From IMG/VR virus record IMGVR_UViG_3300028765_000021, positions 1-46,710 of that record: a DNA stretch of 46,710 bases; one strand, 5' to 3'. The position numbers and the translations under genes are program-made. Shown here piece after piece: positions 1 to 6,304 of this stretch (its first letter is position 1; every line of letters starts with the position of its first letter). The notes beneath the pieces were generated by a model. The model did no database searches. It had not been told where the DNA came from and saw only the letters and a program-made list of their open reading frames with translations. The stretch comes from a virus.

Positions 1-698
1 GTCTCCGGCTTATAAAACTGCTTCGCATAGCTTACCGTGCGCCCGGTGTGCATGGGAATCTGGACCCCCGGCAGCATGGGATGCTCGCCCATTGCCACTT
101 CCGGCTCAACCATGCGCTGCCAGTTGATCGCCATCTCTGTGCGCGGCCCGTCCCATCCCCATTCCCAGATGCCATTGCCGAGAACGACGCCATCCTCCGT
201 CATTCGGTCCACACAGGAGCGGAAGCTCTGGAACTTTACCATTCCTCCCAAAGACTTCAACTGATCCTGCATGAGAGCGCGGACCTGGTGCAACTGGGTG
301 ATGGTCGTACCGCTTGACGCCGCTTCCACGTCGAAATCAAGGTCAGCCCCGCAGATCGCGTCAATCAACTGCGGTCGTAGGGCGTTGACCTGCGTAAATG
401 CGTGCCAGATTTGCATGTTGGCGCGCGGAGTCCGTGAACCGTCCCAGTATTTCTCGCCGTTCCGCACTGCCGCATAGATACTTGCTGCATTCTGCCATTT
501 GGTCTCGTAGTTGGTCGCTCGGTCGCTCGCCGCGCGATTGAAGTCGCCCAGTACGATGCGCTTGGCTTCCTCCGCCGACCACTCGCCGCCGCCAATCGGG
601 ATGCCTTCGCTGGTTCGCTGCTCATACCCGCCAAGAGGGGGAGCAGAATTGGCGTCCGATGCCGGACTTGGGACCATCGGAGGCGGGGCATTCGCGTC
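1..698. repeat. Imperfect terminal duplication, left copy
   Basis: These bases align base for base, without gaps, to 46013-46710. Positions 1 to about 220 differ at one base, positions about 583 to 698 are identical, and the middle (about 225-582) carries many substitutions. The most economical reading is that the phage genome is circular or circularly permuted, that the contig goes once round it, and that two portal alleles were assembled at the two ends. It is not a clean terminal redundancy because the copies differ. Confidence 0.9.
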
Positions 699-710
699 TA
701 CAGTGACCAT
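1..710 (-). CDS. Portal protein, 5' part (allele A), runs off the left edge
   Basis: This is the N-terminal third of the portal, the dodecameric ring through which DNA is packaged and ejected. It continues off the window and, on a circular genome, joins the portal frame at the right end. I place the start at ATG 710, nine bases after the stop of the upstream gene and preceded by an AGTGAG Shine-Dalgarno-like stretch; ATG 677 is an internal alternative eleven codons later. Compared with the right-hand copy the protein is nearly the same. In the diverged stretch I count six amino-acid changes (for example Tyr for Leu after NGEK, Thr for Asn, His for Gln), plus one Ile/Val further on, against many silent base changes. 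This is therefore a functional allele under purifying selection and not a decaying copy. Confidence 0.85.
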   Translation of the reverse strand, partial: MVTVDANAPPPMVPSPASDANSAPPLGGYEQRTSEGIPIGGGEWSAEEAKRIVLGDFNRAASDRATNYETKWQNAASIYAAVRNGEKYWDGSRTPRANMQIWHAFTQVNALRPQLIDAICGADLDFDVEAASSGTTITQLHQVRALMQDQLKSLGGMVKFQSFRSCVDRMTEDGVVLGNGIWEWGWDGPRTEMAINWQRMVEPEVAMGEHPMLPGVQIPMHTGRTVSYAKQFYKPE

Positions 711-718
711 TGGCTCAC

Positions 719-733
719 TTTACCACCATTCAG
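719..733. repeat. 15-bp sequence shared with 7121-7135
   Basis: TTTACCACCATTCAG occurs here, covering the last codons and stop (Glu-Trp-Trp-stop) of the small gene between terminase and portal, and again at 7121-7135 in the poorly coding region. The flanks differ. It may be a scar of a duplicated gene end or chance microhomology. Confidence 0.5.
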
Positions 734-1061
734 GTTCAAGGCAGATATCAACGCACGGAAGACACATATAGGAGGTACCGAAGTGGCCTTCACATTTTCC
801 TGATTCTCGAAAAGCTCTCGTGCCTGCTGGAATTGGGTGTTGCATGTCGCCCTTCCAGCCGAAACAGGTATGCTCCTTGCGGGTCGTGACGAGCTTCGTT
901 TTTCGCGCTTCGACCTCTGCGGGGAAGTCGTCGGCCGCACCGGGATCGAAAGCCAAATATTCATCATCTGTATGGGCAGGAGCGGGACCTTTCCTATGCG
1001 CCATCACCATTCGATAAACCTCTTCAATCCAAACGGTATCACGCCGGGAACCCTGTGTCAT
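720..1061 (-). CDS. Small Cys/His-rich protein between terminase and portal
   Basis: The 113-residue product has a C-terminal half with His-Thr-Cys, Gly-Lys-Cys and Cys-Leu-Pro-Cys, spaced like the degenerate zinc-ribbon proteins often found in phage packaging regions. It starts with ATG inside the last codons of the large terminase gene (23-base overlap) and ends nine bases before the portal start, so it is translated from the same leftward message. The position between terminase and portal suggests a role in packaging or head assembly, but that is inference. I do not recognise the family by name. A competing frame (698-967) is rejected because it does not fit the overlap pattern. Confidence 0.7.
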   Translation of the reverse strand: MTQGSRRDTVWIEEVYRMVMAHRKGPAPAHTDDEYLAFDPGAADDFPAEVEARKTKLVTTRKEHTCFGWKGDMQHPIPAGTRAFRESGKCEGHFGTSYMCLPCVDICLEPEWW

Positions 1062-2799
1062 GGTCCACCTTTGGGTAAAACTGGTCCTCGTCCTGATAAT
1101 GCTCGGCCAAAAGCAGCGAAATCGGGTCTCGAAGCGCGCTCGGGACGTTATATTCCTCGGTTCGGCTCGACAGCACCCCGGAATTCACGCCTTTGCCCTC
1201 CAGCATCAAATCTGTCAGCGTATCCAGGAAGTCGTCGTGCCGGTATTTCGGGAAGCCCTTGATTTCGGTCTCGATCGCGGTACGATACGGCAATGAATCT
1301 GAAAAACGAATATTCCCCGCCTGAAACCAGGGGCGAAGTCCCCGAATTTTCGACTTTTTGGACTGCTGATTGTCCGCAGGTTCGGCTTGAATGGGCAGGA
1401 ATCGCCCGCGCTTCGACATCTCCCGCCGAAGGGATGCCAGCAACACTCTTTCGAGCGCTTGCTTTTGAATCTTCAACTTCACGATACCGGGGAACATGTC
1501 GAACACCCTGAAAATCCATTCGATAACCTCCTCAACAGGCGGACGCCCATACAGCATGAACGGCACGTACAGCCGCGCATTGGCAAACCCGCCCACCGTC
1601 AGCACAGTAAAGTCCGAATCATGCCCCTTCACGTCTTCCATGCCTGCCACGTCGAGCGCAGCATAGAGGCTCATCCTCGGCAAAAGCTGATCCATCACTT
1701 TTTCAGGCGTCCAGATCAACTGCTTCACGTCGTCAATGAGCCCCTGGCCGGCCACAATCGGATTCATCAGGTACTGGGCGGCCAATTGCGCCGGCCCCTT
1801 CATGGGATCGTCCTCAATCTCCTTCAGCGCCGCATATCCCATCCGCTCGGGCCACAGGAAGGGTCCTTCTGGCCAATTAGGAGCCGCACTCCGCACCACC
1901 AAGTTGAACGCATCCGGAAGCCCCTTCGTCCGCCGCGCCGCGTGATCGTTCCGCCGCACCTGGTACAAATCCGAGAAATCCCAAGGAGTGCCCACCATGT
2001 CCGTCCAGCCCTTCAGCGGCTTCTCCACATCCTCCGTGTTGTACTTCTCCAGCAGATCGCCCATCGAACCCGCGTGCCGGATTACCTCATCAATCCCATT
2101 CTGCGAGCTCGAATTGATCTTCTCCACCAGATCATCCGACTTCTGCACATCCCCGTGATACCCGGTGATCGCCGAGCCCACCGTGGATGCAAGAACAGTC
2201 GGCTCCTTGCCGCCCGGACCCAGTTTCTTGTTGTTGTTGTCCCGCGCCGGACACGTAAACCCGCTCAAATTCCCCAAATCCGGCACCTTCCCGTCCTTCG
2301 CCACCGGGCACAACTCAGGGAAAAGCAGCCGCAACTGATCGTTCAGAATGAAGTGGTTGCGAATCTCGATGATGATGCTTGTGACCAGCGTCTCTGTTGC
2401 GGTGGTCAGGAGAATTCGGACATTCGGGTAATTCAAAATCCACATGATGCTGTGAGCGATCGTAACCAGTGTCGACTTGATATGCCCGCGAGGAAACAGA
2501 ATCAGATTGTCCCGGCTCTGCTCGAACCCCTCGTTCGGTGGCAGCAAATCCATCTTGCACTTTGGCTCCCATAGAACCTTGCCCTCCATCGCAGCCCTGT
2601 AATCGTCCACCGTCTTATGGAACTCAGTCGCCCCCGGAAACTTCTGCAACGCCGCCAGAATCGGCCCATGCACCCGCTCGGACACATCCGGGTACCCAAG
2701 AACCACATTCGACAGCCACACGAGGTCTATGCGCGCCTTGTGCCGCTCTGCGTGCCACCATTCGAGGTAGCGGCCTACGTTCTTATCAGTGATCTGCAC
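1039..2799 (-). CDS. terL: Terminase large subunit
   Basis: This 586-residue protein is the ATP-driven DNA packaging motor with a C-terminal nuclease. A Walker-A-like loop PRGHIKST lies at residues 103-110, where His-Ile replaces the usual Gly/Ser-Gly, a variation seen in podovirus-type terminases. A Walker-B candidate acidic pair lies at about 222-223. The RNase-H-fold nuclease is marked by Asp383 (ALDVAG) and the acidic cluster Asp522/523/526 (HDDFLD). The start is GTG at 2799, which overlaps the TAG stop of the small membrane gene upstream by one base, giving coupled translation. The small terminase lies five genes upstream in the same block. Confidence 0.95.
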   Translation of the reverse strand: MQITDKNVGRYLEWWHAERHKARIDLVWLSNVVLGYPDVSERVHGPILAALQKFPGATEFHKTVDDYRAAMEGKVLWEPKCKMDLLPPNEGFEQSRDNLILFPRGHIKSTLVTIAHSIMWILNYPNVRILLTTATETLVTSIIIEIRNHFILNDQLRLLFPELCPVAKDGKVPDLGNLSGFTCPARDNNNKKLGPGGKEPTVLASTVGSAITGYHGDVQKSDDLVEKINSSSQNGIDEVIRHAGSMGDLLEKYNTEDVEKPLKGWTDMVGTPWDFSDLYQVRRNDHAARRTKGLPDAFNLVVRSAAPNWPEGPFLWPERMGYAALKEIEDDPMKGPAQLAAQYLMNPIVAGQGLIDDVKQLIWTPEKVMDQLLPRMSLYAALDVAGMEDVKGHDSDFTVLTVGGFANARLYVPFMLYGRPPVEEVIEWIFRVFDMFPGIVKLKIQKQALERVLLASLRREMSKRGRFLPIQAEPADNQQSKKSKIRGLRPWFQAGNIRFSDSLPYRTAIETEIKGFPKYRHDDFLDTLTDLMLEGKGVNSGVLSSRTEEYNVPSALRDPISLLLAEHYQDEDQFYPKVDHDTGFPA

Positions 2800-2912
2800 T
2801 AGCGCAACCGATCAGCTATTTTCCCCGCGATATTCGAGGCTATGCCAGCGAGAATCAGTCCCACAAAGCCAAGGATGCACGCCGCCACTATCAACTCGGC
2901 TAGATAAATCAT
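2799..2912 (-). CDS. 37-residue single-pass membrane peptide
   Basis: ATG 2912 overlaps the stop of the previous gene in an ATGA, and its TAG stop shares a base with the GTG start of the large terminase, so it is tightly embedded in the packaging operon. The product has one long hydrophobic segment (about residues 3-25, rich in Ile, Leu, Val, Ala and Gly) followed by a short tail ending in basic residues (Asp-Arg-Leu-Arg). Function is unknown. A membrane peptide within the packaging genes, far from the lysis genes, could be a second holin-like or anti-holin-like protein or a host-interaction peptide. Confidence 0.7.
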   Translation of the reverse strand: MIYLAELIVAACILGFVGLILAGIASNIAGKIADRLR

Positions 2913-3118
2913 TTCTTCATGCTCCGCACAGCGTCGCCAAGGCCTGGGAACTTCTTCGCAACCTTTGCGTCAATGCTTGCCCTCAATTGCGGACTCGGGC
3001 GTCCCATACGCTCCGCGGCTATACCGTGGCTCTTGTCTGGAATCGGATATGTGCGATTCGGTCCCGCGAATGCTGAATCGGGGAGTGCGTTACGCCGCGC
3101 TGCTGTCAATCTTGCCAT
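2909..3118 (-). CDS. Small conserved phage protein (DUF6582-like motif)
   Basis: The product has 69 residues. The core Leu-Pro-Asp-Ser-Ala-Phe-Ala, followed by Tyr-Pro-Ile-Pro-Asp-Lys-Ser-His and an Ala/Arg-rich helix, matches a motif common in small phage proteins and in the tails of some prohead proteins. That motif is thought to be structural; I cannot assign a reaction. It lies between the ribbon-helix-helix gene and the membrane peptide, with an ATGA overlap to the latter. Confidence 0.8.
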   Translation of the reverse strand: MARLTAARRNALPDSAFAGPNRTYPIPDKSHGIAAERMGRPSPQLRASIDAKVAKKFPGLGDAVRSMKK

Positions 3119-3185
3119 GCGTCACCTCAAGAGCATCATAACCGCTCCCGGTTTTGGTGGTAATTTTTTTGTGGCGCGCGTGGAG

Positions 3186-3458
3186 CTAGAATGGCGAGGC
3201 GTTTCTATGAAGTTTCCTCCAAGCCTCTTGTTCTACATCCCGAAGTCCCTTATACGTGCGGTCGCCATTCATGCAGCCCGACTCGTCATGCCCCGGCGAA
3301 CCACACTTCACACAACCATTCTTAGGCTCCTCGTGGATAATCACCGCGGTGCGCAGCGACGATAGGCAGAAGTCGCGAAGAGTCAGATCGCGCGACAATG
3401 CGAAAGCCTTCAGCGCCTTCACTAGATCAGGGTCAACGTTGCGAATATTTAGGTCCAT
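3186..3458 (-). CDS. Ribbon-helix-helix protein fused to a CCHC zinc knuckle
   Basis: Starting at ATG 3458 the product has 90 residues. Residues 1-40 fit a MetJ/Arc ribbon-helix-helix: a short strand with alternating polar residues, then two helices split by a Leu-Thr-Leu-Arg-Asp turn. Residues 49-62 form Cys-X2-Cys-X4-His-X4-Cys (C49, C52, H57, C62), the exact retroviral-type zinc-knuckle spacing. The combination suggests a DNA-binding regulator or a packaging accessory that also touches single-stranded nucleic acid. A longer frame starting at 3566 is open, but its extra N-terminus looks like noise. The ATG has no Shine-Dalgarno and sits six bases after a -10-like box, so the message may be leaderless. 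Confidence 0.8.
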   Translation of the reverse strand: MDLNIRNVDPDLVKALKAFALSRDLTLRDFCLSSLRTAVIIHEEPKNGCVKCGSPGHDESGCMNGDRTYKGLRDVEQEAWRKLHRNASPF

Positions 3459-3683
3459 GTGACAAGTGTAACACCGCCTCAGTTTTTGTCCAGAATTTTC
3501 TATGTCGCGGGCGTGACCATGTGCCGCCGACTCCCGCCACCAGTACCCCCGCCAGGGTCGGGCCACCCCGGCGCCTCGGCTTGGGACTCCAACCTTCCGC
3601 GCAAACGCAGTCGCGCCGCCGCTCAGTTCGAGCGTAGCTGTGGTGTTGAGTGGTGGAGGATTGGAGGAGCGAGGGTGGATTAG
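3459..3683. other. 225-base gap without a convincing gene
   Basis: Between the zinc-ribbon gene and the ribbon-helix-helix gene there is a GC-rich stretch. Frames through it give Arg/Pro-rich, low-quality proteins on either strand. Apart from the promoter candidate at 3465-3492 I see no gene, tRNA or strong hairpin. Confidence 0.6.
3465..3492 (-). promoter_or_regulatory. Candidate promoter for the ribbon-helix-helix gene
   Basis: Read on the minus strand: TGGACA, a 16-base spacer, then TACACT, then six bases to ATG 3458. The predicted start of transcription falls on the A of the ATG, which would give a leaderless mRNA. The call is by eye and no test was possible. Confidence 0.5.
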
Positions 3684-3941
3684 CTAGACAGGCTTGAGGC
3701 AGCGTGCGCAAACAGGCTTGTCGCCGTGCAGGACGCGTCCGGTGGCTCCGCAGTGCCGACAGGACCATTCAGCCTTGGCCGGCGCAGCAGCAGGCACGTG
3801 AGGCGTGCTGGGCTTTGCACCCTTATCCCATCTGCGAGATCGGCAGGCCCTGGACGCGCAATGCGACGGGTACAGCTCGGTCATAATCCACGAGTAGCCG
3901 CATTGATCACATCGCCACGCCGGAACGCTTGTCTTGCCCAT
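3684..3941 (-). CDS. Double zinc-ribbon protein
   Basis: From ATG 3941 the product has 85 residues and two cysteine clusters: C11-X2-C14 with C28 and C33, and C61-X2-C64 with C78-X2-C81. A Pro/Ala-rich linker (about residues 43-58) joins them. This is the layout of a two-domain zinc-binding protein, likely binding nucleic acid or protein. A TTG start ten codons earlier (3971) is open but would be encoded inside the perfect inverted repeat at 3942-3978, so I prefer ATG 3941. The gene follows the small terminase directly. Confidence 0.75.
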   Translation of the reverse strand: MGKTSVPAWRCDQCGYSWIMTELYPSHCASRACRSRRWDKGAKPSTPHVPAAAPAKAEWSCRHCGATGRVLHGDKPVCARCLKPV

Positions 3942-3978
3942 GTGAGCATTGTACACAGAGGGTGTGTACAATGCTCAC
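3942..3978. repeat. Perfect 15-bp inverted repeat with 7-base loop
   Basis: GTGAGCATTGTACAC (3942-3956) and its exact complement (3964-3978) flank a 7-base loop. The element lies between the stop of the small terminase gene (3983) and the ATG at 3941, and it takes up the whole place where a ribosome-binding site would be. It could be an operator (each arm holds TGTAC), an attenuator, or an RNA hairpin controlling translation of the zinc-ribbon gene. There is no T-run after it on either strand, so it is not a typical terminator. Confidence 0.85.
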
Positions 3979-3982
3979 ATTA

Positions 3983-4498
3983 CTACTCACCCAGCATAGC
4001 CGCCAGGCGCTCAGCAGCTGGCCCAGATACGCTCAGCGTGATACTCGATCCGGCATGCATCGCCTTAGCCGCATCCTGCATTCCAAGCAGCCCGGTGAGC
4101 TGATCTATAGCCTTTTGCTGCACCTTGTAATCAGGCGCGTCCGACTGCACAACCTCTTTGCCCTCAAGCGTTTGGTTCGCTCGGGCGTCCAAATGTTCAA
4201 CTATCTTATTTCCGATGCGATCAAGCGTAAGACCTTGCCTTTCAGCGATTTGCTGGAATCTTGCCCGCATCTCGTCTGGAGGGATCAATTTCCAAGGAGT
4301 TCTGCTTGCCCCGGAGCCGAAACCAGCCTCGAGCGCTGCTTGAGAGGCCGTCTTCCCATCGACTATGCCCTCAACGAGGCGTGTCTTTCGGAGTTCTAGG
4401 ACTGATTCGGGTCCTAATTTCTCTTCATCCATAGCATTCAGCATATCGTCGTAGCTCAAGCCATCCTCCTGATCGTTATATATATCTAGAGATAGCAT
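3983..4498 (-). CDS. terS: Terminase small subunit
   Basis: The 171-residue product has, at about residues 36-65, the pattern typical of small terminases: Leu-X3-Arg-Leu-Val then a Gly-Lys-Thr-Ala-Ser-Gln-Ala-Ala helix-turn-helix followed by Gly-Phe-Gly. This domain recognises the packaging site. A central helical part and a Gln/Leu-rich oligomerisation segment follow. It is the first gene of the leftward late block, consistent with the large terminase downstream. ATG 4498 has a weak AAAGG upstream; TTG 4459, with a strong AGGAGG five bases before it, is a serious alternative start giving 158 residues. Confidence 0.85.
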   Translation of the reverse strand: MLSLDIYNDQEDGLSYDDMLNAMDEEKLGPESVLELRKTRLVEGIVDGKTASQAALEAGFGSGASRTPWKLIPPDEMRARFQQIAERQGLTLDRIGNKIVEHLDARANQTLEGKEVVQSDAPDYKVQQKAIDQLTGLLGMQDAAKAMHAGSSITLSVSGPAAERLAAMLGE

Positions 4499-4512
4499 AA
4501 ACCTTTAAGAGC

Positions 4513-4540
4513 CTTGTACCCCTTGTATTCAACGTGTCAA
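4513..4540 (-). promoter_or_regulatory. Candidate late promoter, leftward
   Basis: On the minus strand TTGACA (4540-4535) is followed by 16 bases and TACAAG (4518-4513), 14 bases before ATG 4498. The -35 is perfect and the -10 is weak, which might mean activator dependence, as expected for a late promoter. It would drive the small terminase and the long virion block. Confidence 0.4.
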
Positions 4541-4593
4541 GCCCTTTCATATGTGCATGTTTGTGATAGTTTGATAACATTTGCATATTTTAC

Positions 4594-4622
4594 TTTACAT
4601 TGGAATACATATAGATTATAGT
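4594..4622 (+). promoter_or_regulatory. Strong sigma-70-like promoter, rightward
   Basis: TTTACA (4594-4599), a 17-base spacer, and TATAGT (4617-4622) lie in the most AT-rich part of the window. They end 26 bases before ATG 4649, which has AGGAG in front of it. Together with the leftward box at 4513-4540 this makes a divergent promoter region between the late block and the small-gene block. Confidence 0.7.
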
Positions 4623-4648
4623 GGATTCAGTTCAGAGGAGAAACGGCG

Positions 4649-4786
4649 ATGCAGACAGCGATCAGGAATCCTTATACCGGGCTGAGCAAGTCAGAACTTG
4701 AATCCAAACTGGATGATATGCTCCGGCGCCAATTTGAGCACACGGCTAATCTCCGCATCAACTTCGCCCGTTATGCAGTCCGCTAA
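4649..4786 (+). CDS. 45-residue first gene of the small-gene block
   Basis: ATG 4649 follows AGAGGAG by eight bases and lies just after the promoter at 4594-4622, so it would be the first protein made from that message. The product is charged, with a Ser-Glu-Leu-Glu-Ser-Lys-Leu-Asp-Asp-Met-Leu helix and a basic tail ending Ala-Val-Arg. No family is recognised. First-gene position and size are typical of early host-takeover or regulatory peptides, which is inference only. Confidence 0.65.
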   Translation: MQTAIRNPYTGLSKSELESKLDDMLRRQFEHTANLRINFARYAVR

Positions 4787-4871
4787 CGATTCGCAGTTCA
4801 ACCGCAGTGCAATATCACACTAAACGCGCACATGAACCGCTCACGGAGATGTGGGGCAGGAGATCTGGCAA

Positions 4872-5111
4872 ATGGAATACGGAATCTTGATTGCAACTGG
4901 AGCGGATGGCGTCTTTCAAATCCTTGGAGCGGTCTATTCACAGCTTGAAGCACTACAGCTTGCCGATGATTACATTCGGCTGGGACCTGATAACGATTAC
5001 CTCGCGCCGGAACGGTTCGAGATTCATCGCCGGGGAGACCGGGGAGGATACACACTCATCGAGCCTCTTACCGATGGGGAGTGGCTCATGGAAGGCAGGA
5101 AAGCACCCTAA
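4872..5111 (+). CDS. Hypothetical protein, 79 residues
   Basis: ATG 4872 is preceded by AGGAG at nine bases; the in-frame ATG at 4851 has no usable spacing. The product starts with a beta-like Tyr-Gly-Ile-Leu-Ile-Ala-Thr segment, then an amphipathic helix with Leu-Glu-Ala-Leu-Gln-Leu-Ala-Asp, then a Gly/Arg-rich turn and a hydrophilic tail. It looks like a small soluble alpha/beta protein. I do not recognise the family and propose no function. Confidence 0.65.
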   Translation: MEYGILIATGADGVFQILGAVYSQLEALQLADDYIRLGPDNDYLAPERFEIHRRGDRGGYTLIEPLTDGEWLMEGRKAP

Positions 5112-5165
5112 ACCACCACGGCTCCCAGATGCCTCACAGCGCGTCGGCAACATGAAAGGTACCCC

Positions 5166-5351
5166 ATGATCACCAAACCTCAGGAATGGATGACTGTAGC
5201 CCAATCCGCAGAGCTTTTGCAGCTCAATCCCATGACGATATTGCGCTGGATCAAGGCCGGAAAGCTGCCGAGGCGCAAGATCGGGAAAAGCTACCGACTC
5301 TCCAGGACGGAAATAACAACGTTTCTCAATAACAGGAAGGTGAAGCTATGA
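5166..5351 (+). CDS. Excisionase-type (MerR-like) helix-turn-helix protein
   Basis: The 61-residue product is almost only one winged-helix domain of the HTH_17/excisionase kind: a Trp-Met-Thr-Val-Ala-Gln-Ser-Ala-Glu-Leu-Leu start, Thr-Ile-Leu-Arg-Trp-Ile-Lys-Ala-Gly-Lys-Leu-Pro as recognition helix and turn, then Lys-Ser-Tyr-Arg-Leu. It ends in a basic tail. The GAAAGG box lies six bases before ATG 5166. Such proteins act as excisionases or small regulators. No integrase is present, so regulation of this block is the likelier job. The stop overlaps the next start (ATGA). Confidence 0.85.
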   Translation: MITKPQEWMTVAQSAELLQLNPMTILRWIKAGKLPRRKIGKSYRLSRTEITTFLNNRKVKL

Positions 5352-5533
5352 ATTGCGCGAATTGCGGTAAAGAAATCGAGCAGGCTGATTGGTTCGGCCT
5401 TTGGACGCACGTCACAAGCAAACTATACGGCTGCGGGCCCGGCGCCCAATACGGCGGCAAGATGGCCGAACCCACCCGCCCCGAAACTGAGGATGTAGTG
5501 GCCGCGACTAAGCTGGAGAAGGCAAGCCAATGA
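5348..5533 (+). CDS. Small protein with N-terminal zinc-ribbon half
   Basis: Of 61 residues, the first seven contain Cys-Ala-Asn-Cys, and one more Cys follows near residue 29, so a full four-ligand site is not evident. The C-terminal half is Pro/Thr/Glu-rich and likely disordered. It is translationally coupled to the excisionase-type gene by an ATGA overlap and to the next gene the same way. Function unknown. Confidence 0.65.
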   Translation: MNCANCGKEIEQADWFGLWTHVTSKLYGCGPGAQYGGKMAEPTRPETEDVVAATKLEKASQ

Positions 5534-5610
5534 ACACCAGGATGCAGTTTGACCCTTACGTGCTGGCCGTCCTCATCGTGGCCGGGCTCGTCATCGGATG
5601 GTGCCTATGA
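5530..5610 (+). CDS. 26-residue membrane peptide
   Basis: ATG 5530 overlaps the previous stop and its own TGA overlaps the next ATG. After about eight polar residues comes one hydrophobic segment of Val, Leu, Ile, Ala and Gly ending Trp-Cys-Leu. This is the size of very small inner-membrane phage peptides. The double stop-start overlap is the main argument that it is real. Confidence 0.5.
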   Translation: MNTRMQFDPYVLAVLIVAGLVIGWCL

Positions 5611-6026
5611 TTGATTTTCTCGCAGGCTCTTGTCGAAACGACAATAAGACCGAAGATGTGTATCCAGGTTCCGTCCTAACGGTTGTCTTTAGGCAGGGCG
5701 AAGATGGCTATATCGTCGCCGAATGCTTGCAGCTCCCGGGATGCATGTCACAGGGAAAGACAAAGGCAGAAGCAAACCGCAATATCAGGGACGCTATCCA
5801 GTCGGTGTTAATGGTTCGCCTGGGGCAGTTTCTGTCAGAATCTGTTCCATGTGATAGATCCGCTGATGATAGATGGGAACAGGAGACGTTCCGAGTCGAA
5901 AGTCCCGAACTTGTAGCCTGCGAGCGCTTTCCCTACGCGTCGCAAAACTCCTGCTCCGATATCCCGGCTTTCCTTAGCTCGGCTTTCAATAGATGCCGAT
6001 CTACGCTCCTAAGAGAAAGGGCATAA
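5607..6026 (+). CDS. Orphan HicB-like antitoxin-type protein
   Basis: Starting at ATG 5607 (ATGA overlap) the product has 139 residues. Residues 22-72 fit the HicB/UPF0150 fold: Leu-Thr-Val-Val-Phe then Asp-Gly-Tyr-Ile-Val-Ala-Glu-Cys, Leu-Pro-Gly-Cys, a Gln-Gly-Lys-Thr-Lys-Ala-Glu-Ala turn and the helix Asn-Ile-Arg-Asp-Ala-Ile. In toxin-antitoxin pairs HicB neutralises the HicA RNase and represses its own promoter. No HicA gene lies beside it. The last 65 residues are Cys/Ser/Arg-rich and have no recognised fold. It may be an antidote against a host HicA or a remnant. An ATG nine bases earlier (5598) is possible. Confidence 0.75.
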   Translation: MIDFLAGSCRNDNKTEDVYPGSVLTVVFRQGEDGYIVAECLQLPGCMSQGKTKAEANRNIRDAIQSVLMVRLGQFLSESVPCDRSADDRWEQETFRVESPELVACERFPYASQNSCSDIPAFLSSAFNRCRSTLLRERA

Positions 6027-6211
6027 TGAGGTTTGAATCTGGTTGGATTTCCGCATGTATGCACTGCCATAAACAGCTTACCGTATCCGCAGTCCCGTTC
6101 AGCGCTAAAATCACCTGTCCTGGGTGTGGAGCGGTCAACATTTTCCATAACTCCCAACATCCGCACCGCGTGGAAGAGATGTATCAATTGGAAGTACAAT
6201 CGGTGGAATGA
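6026..6211 (+). CDS. Small zinc-ribbon protein
   Basis: ATG 6026 shares a base with the previous TAA (TAATG), and AAAGG lies about five bases upstream. The 61-residue product has Cys-Met-His-Cys and Cys-Pro-Gly-Cys about twenty residues apart, a classic four-cysteine ribbon, and a Glu-rich tail. Such one-domain ribbons bind nucleic acid or partner proteins; no more specific role can be read. An ATG at 5993 adds eleven residues but loses the coupling. Confidence 0.7.
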   Translation: MRFESGWISACMHCHKQLTVSAVPFSAKITCPGCGAVNIFHNSQHPHRVEEMYQLEVQSVE

Positions 6212-6300
6212 TGGAAAAACCATCCAAAAGGTCATGGAAAGACCCAGTAATGCGTTATCTTTTCATTGCAGAACAGGCTATGAAAGGAACTTTGCATTAG
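6208..6300 (+). CDS. 30-residue peptide
   Basis: ATG 6208 overlaps the previous stop in an ATGA, with a second ATG directly after it. The product begins with basic residues (Lys-Pro-Ser-Lys-Arg-Ser) and then forms an amphipathic helix around Tyr-Leu-Phe-Ile-Ala-Glu-Gln-Ala. Evidence is limited to the overlap and position; no family is recognised. Confidence 0.4.
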   Translation: MMEKPSKRSWKDPVMRYLFIAEQAMKGTLH

Positions 6301-6304
6301 CCCG

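Noticed and set aside
365-691. 108-codon leftward frame inside the portal
   Set aside because: Shifted reading of the portal gene; the equivalent frame at 46398-46703 shows the portal frame is the conserved one.
1-698. Direct terminal repeat of the virion DNA (T7-style)
   Set aside because: The copies differ by many substitutions and lie inside the portal coding frame, so allele variation at a circular contig end explains them better.
1387-2574. 395-codon rightward open frame
   Set aside because: Antisense to the large terminase; His/Arg/Leu-rich composition with no domain.
3459-3566. N-terminal extension of the ribbon-helix-helix gene
   Set aside because: The extra 36 residues are Arg/Trp-rich and cover the promoter; the RHH fold begins at the ATG at 3458.
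5933-6020. Minus-strand peptide resembling the end of HicA (LRKAGISEQEF)
   Set aside because: Only about 20 codons match, the upstream frame is unrelated, and it is antisense to the HicB-like gene. Possibly chance; not enough for a HicA call.
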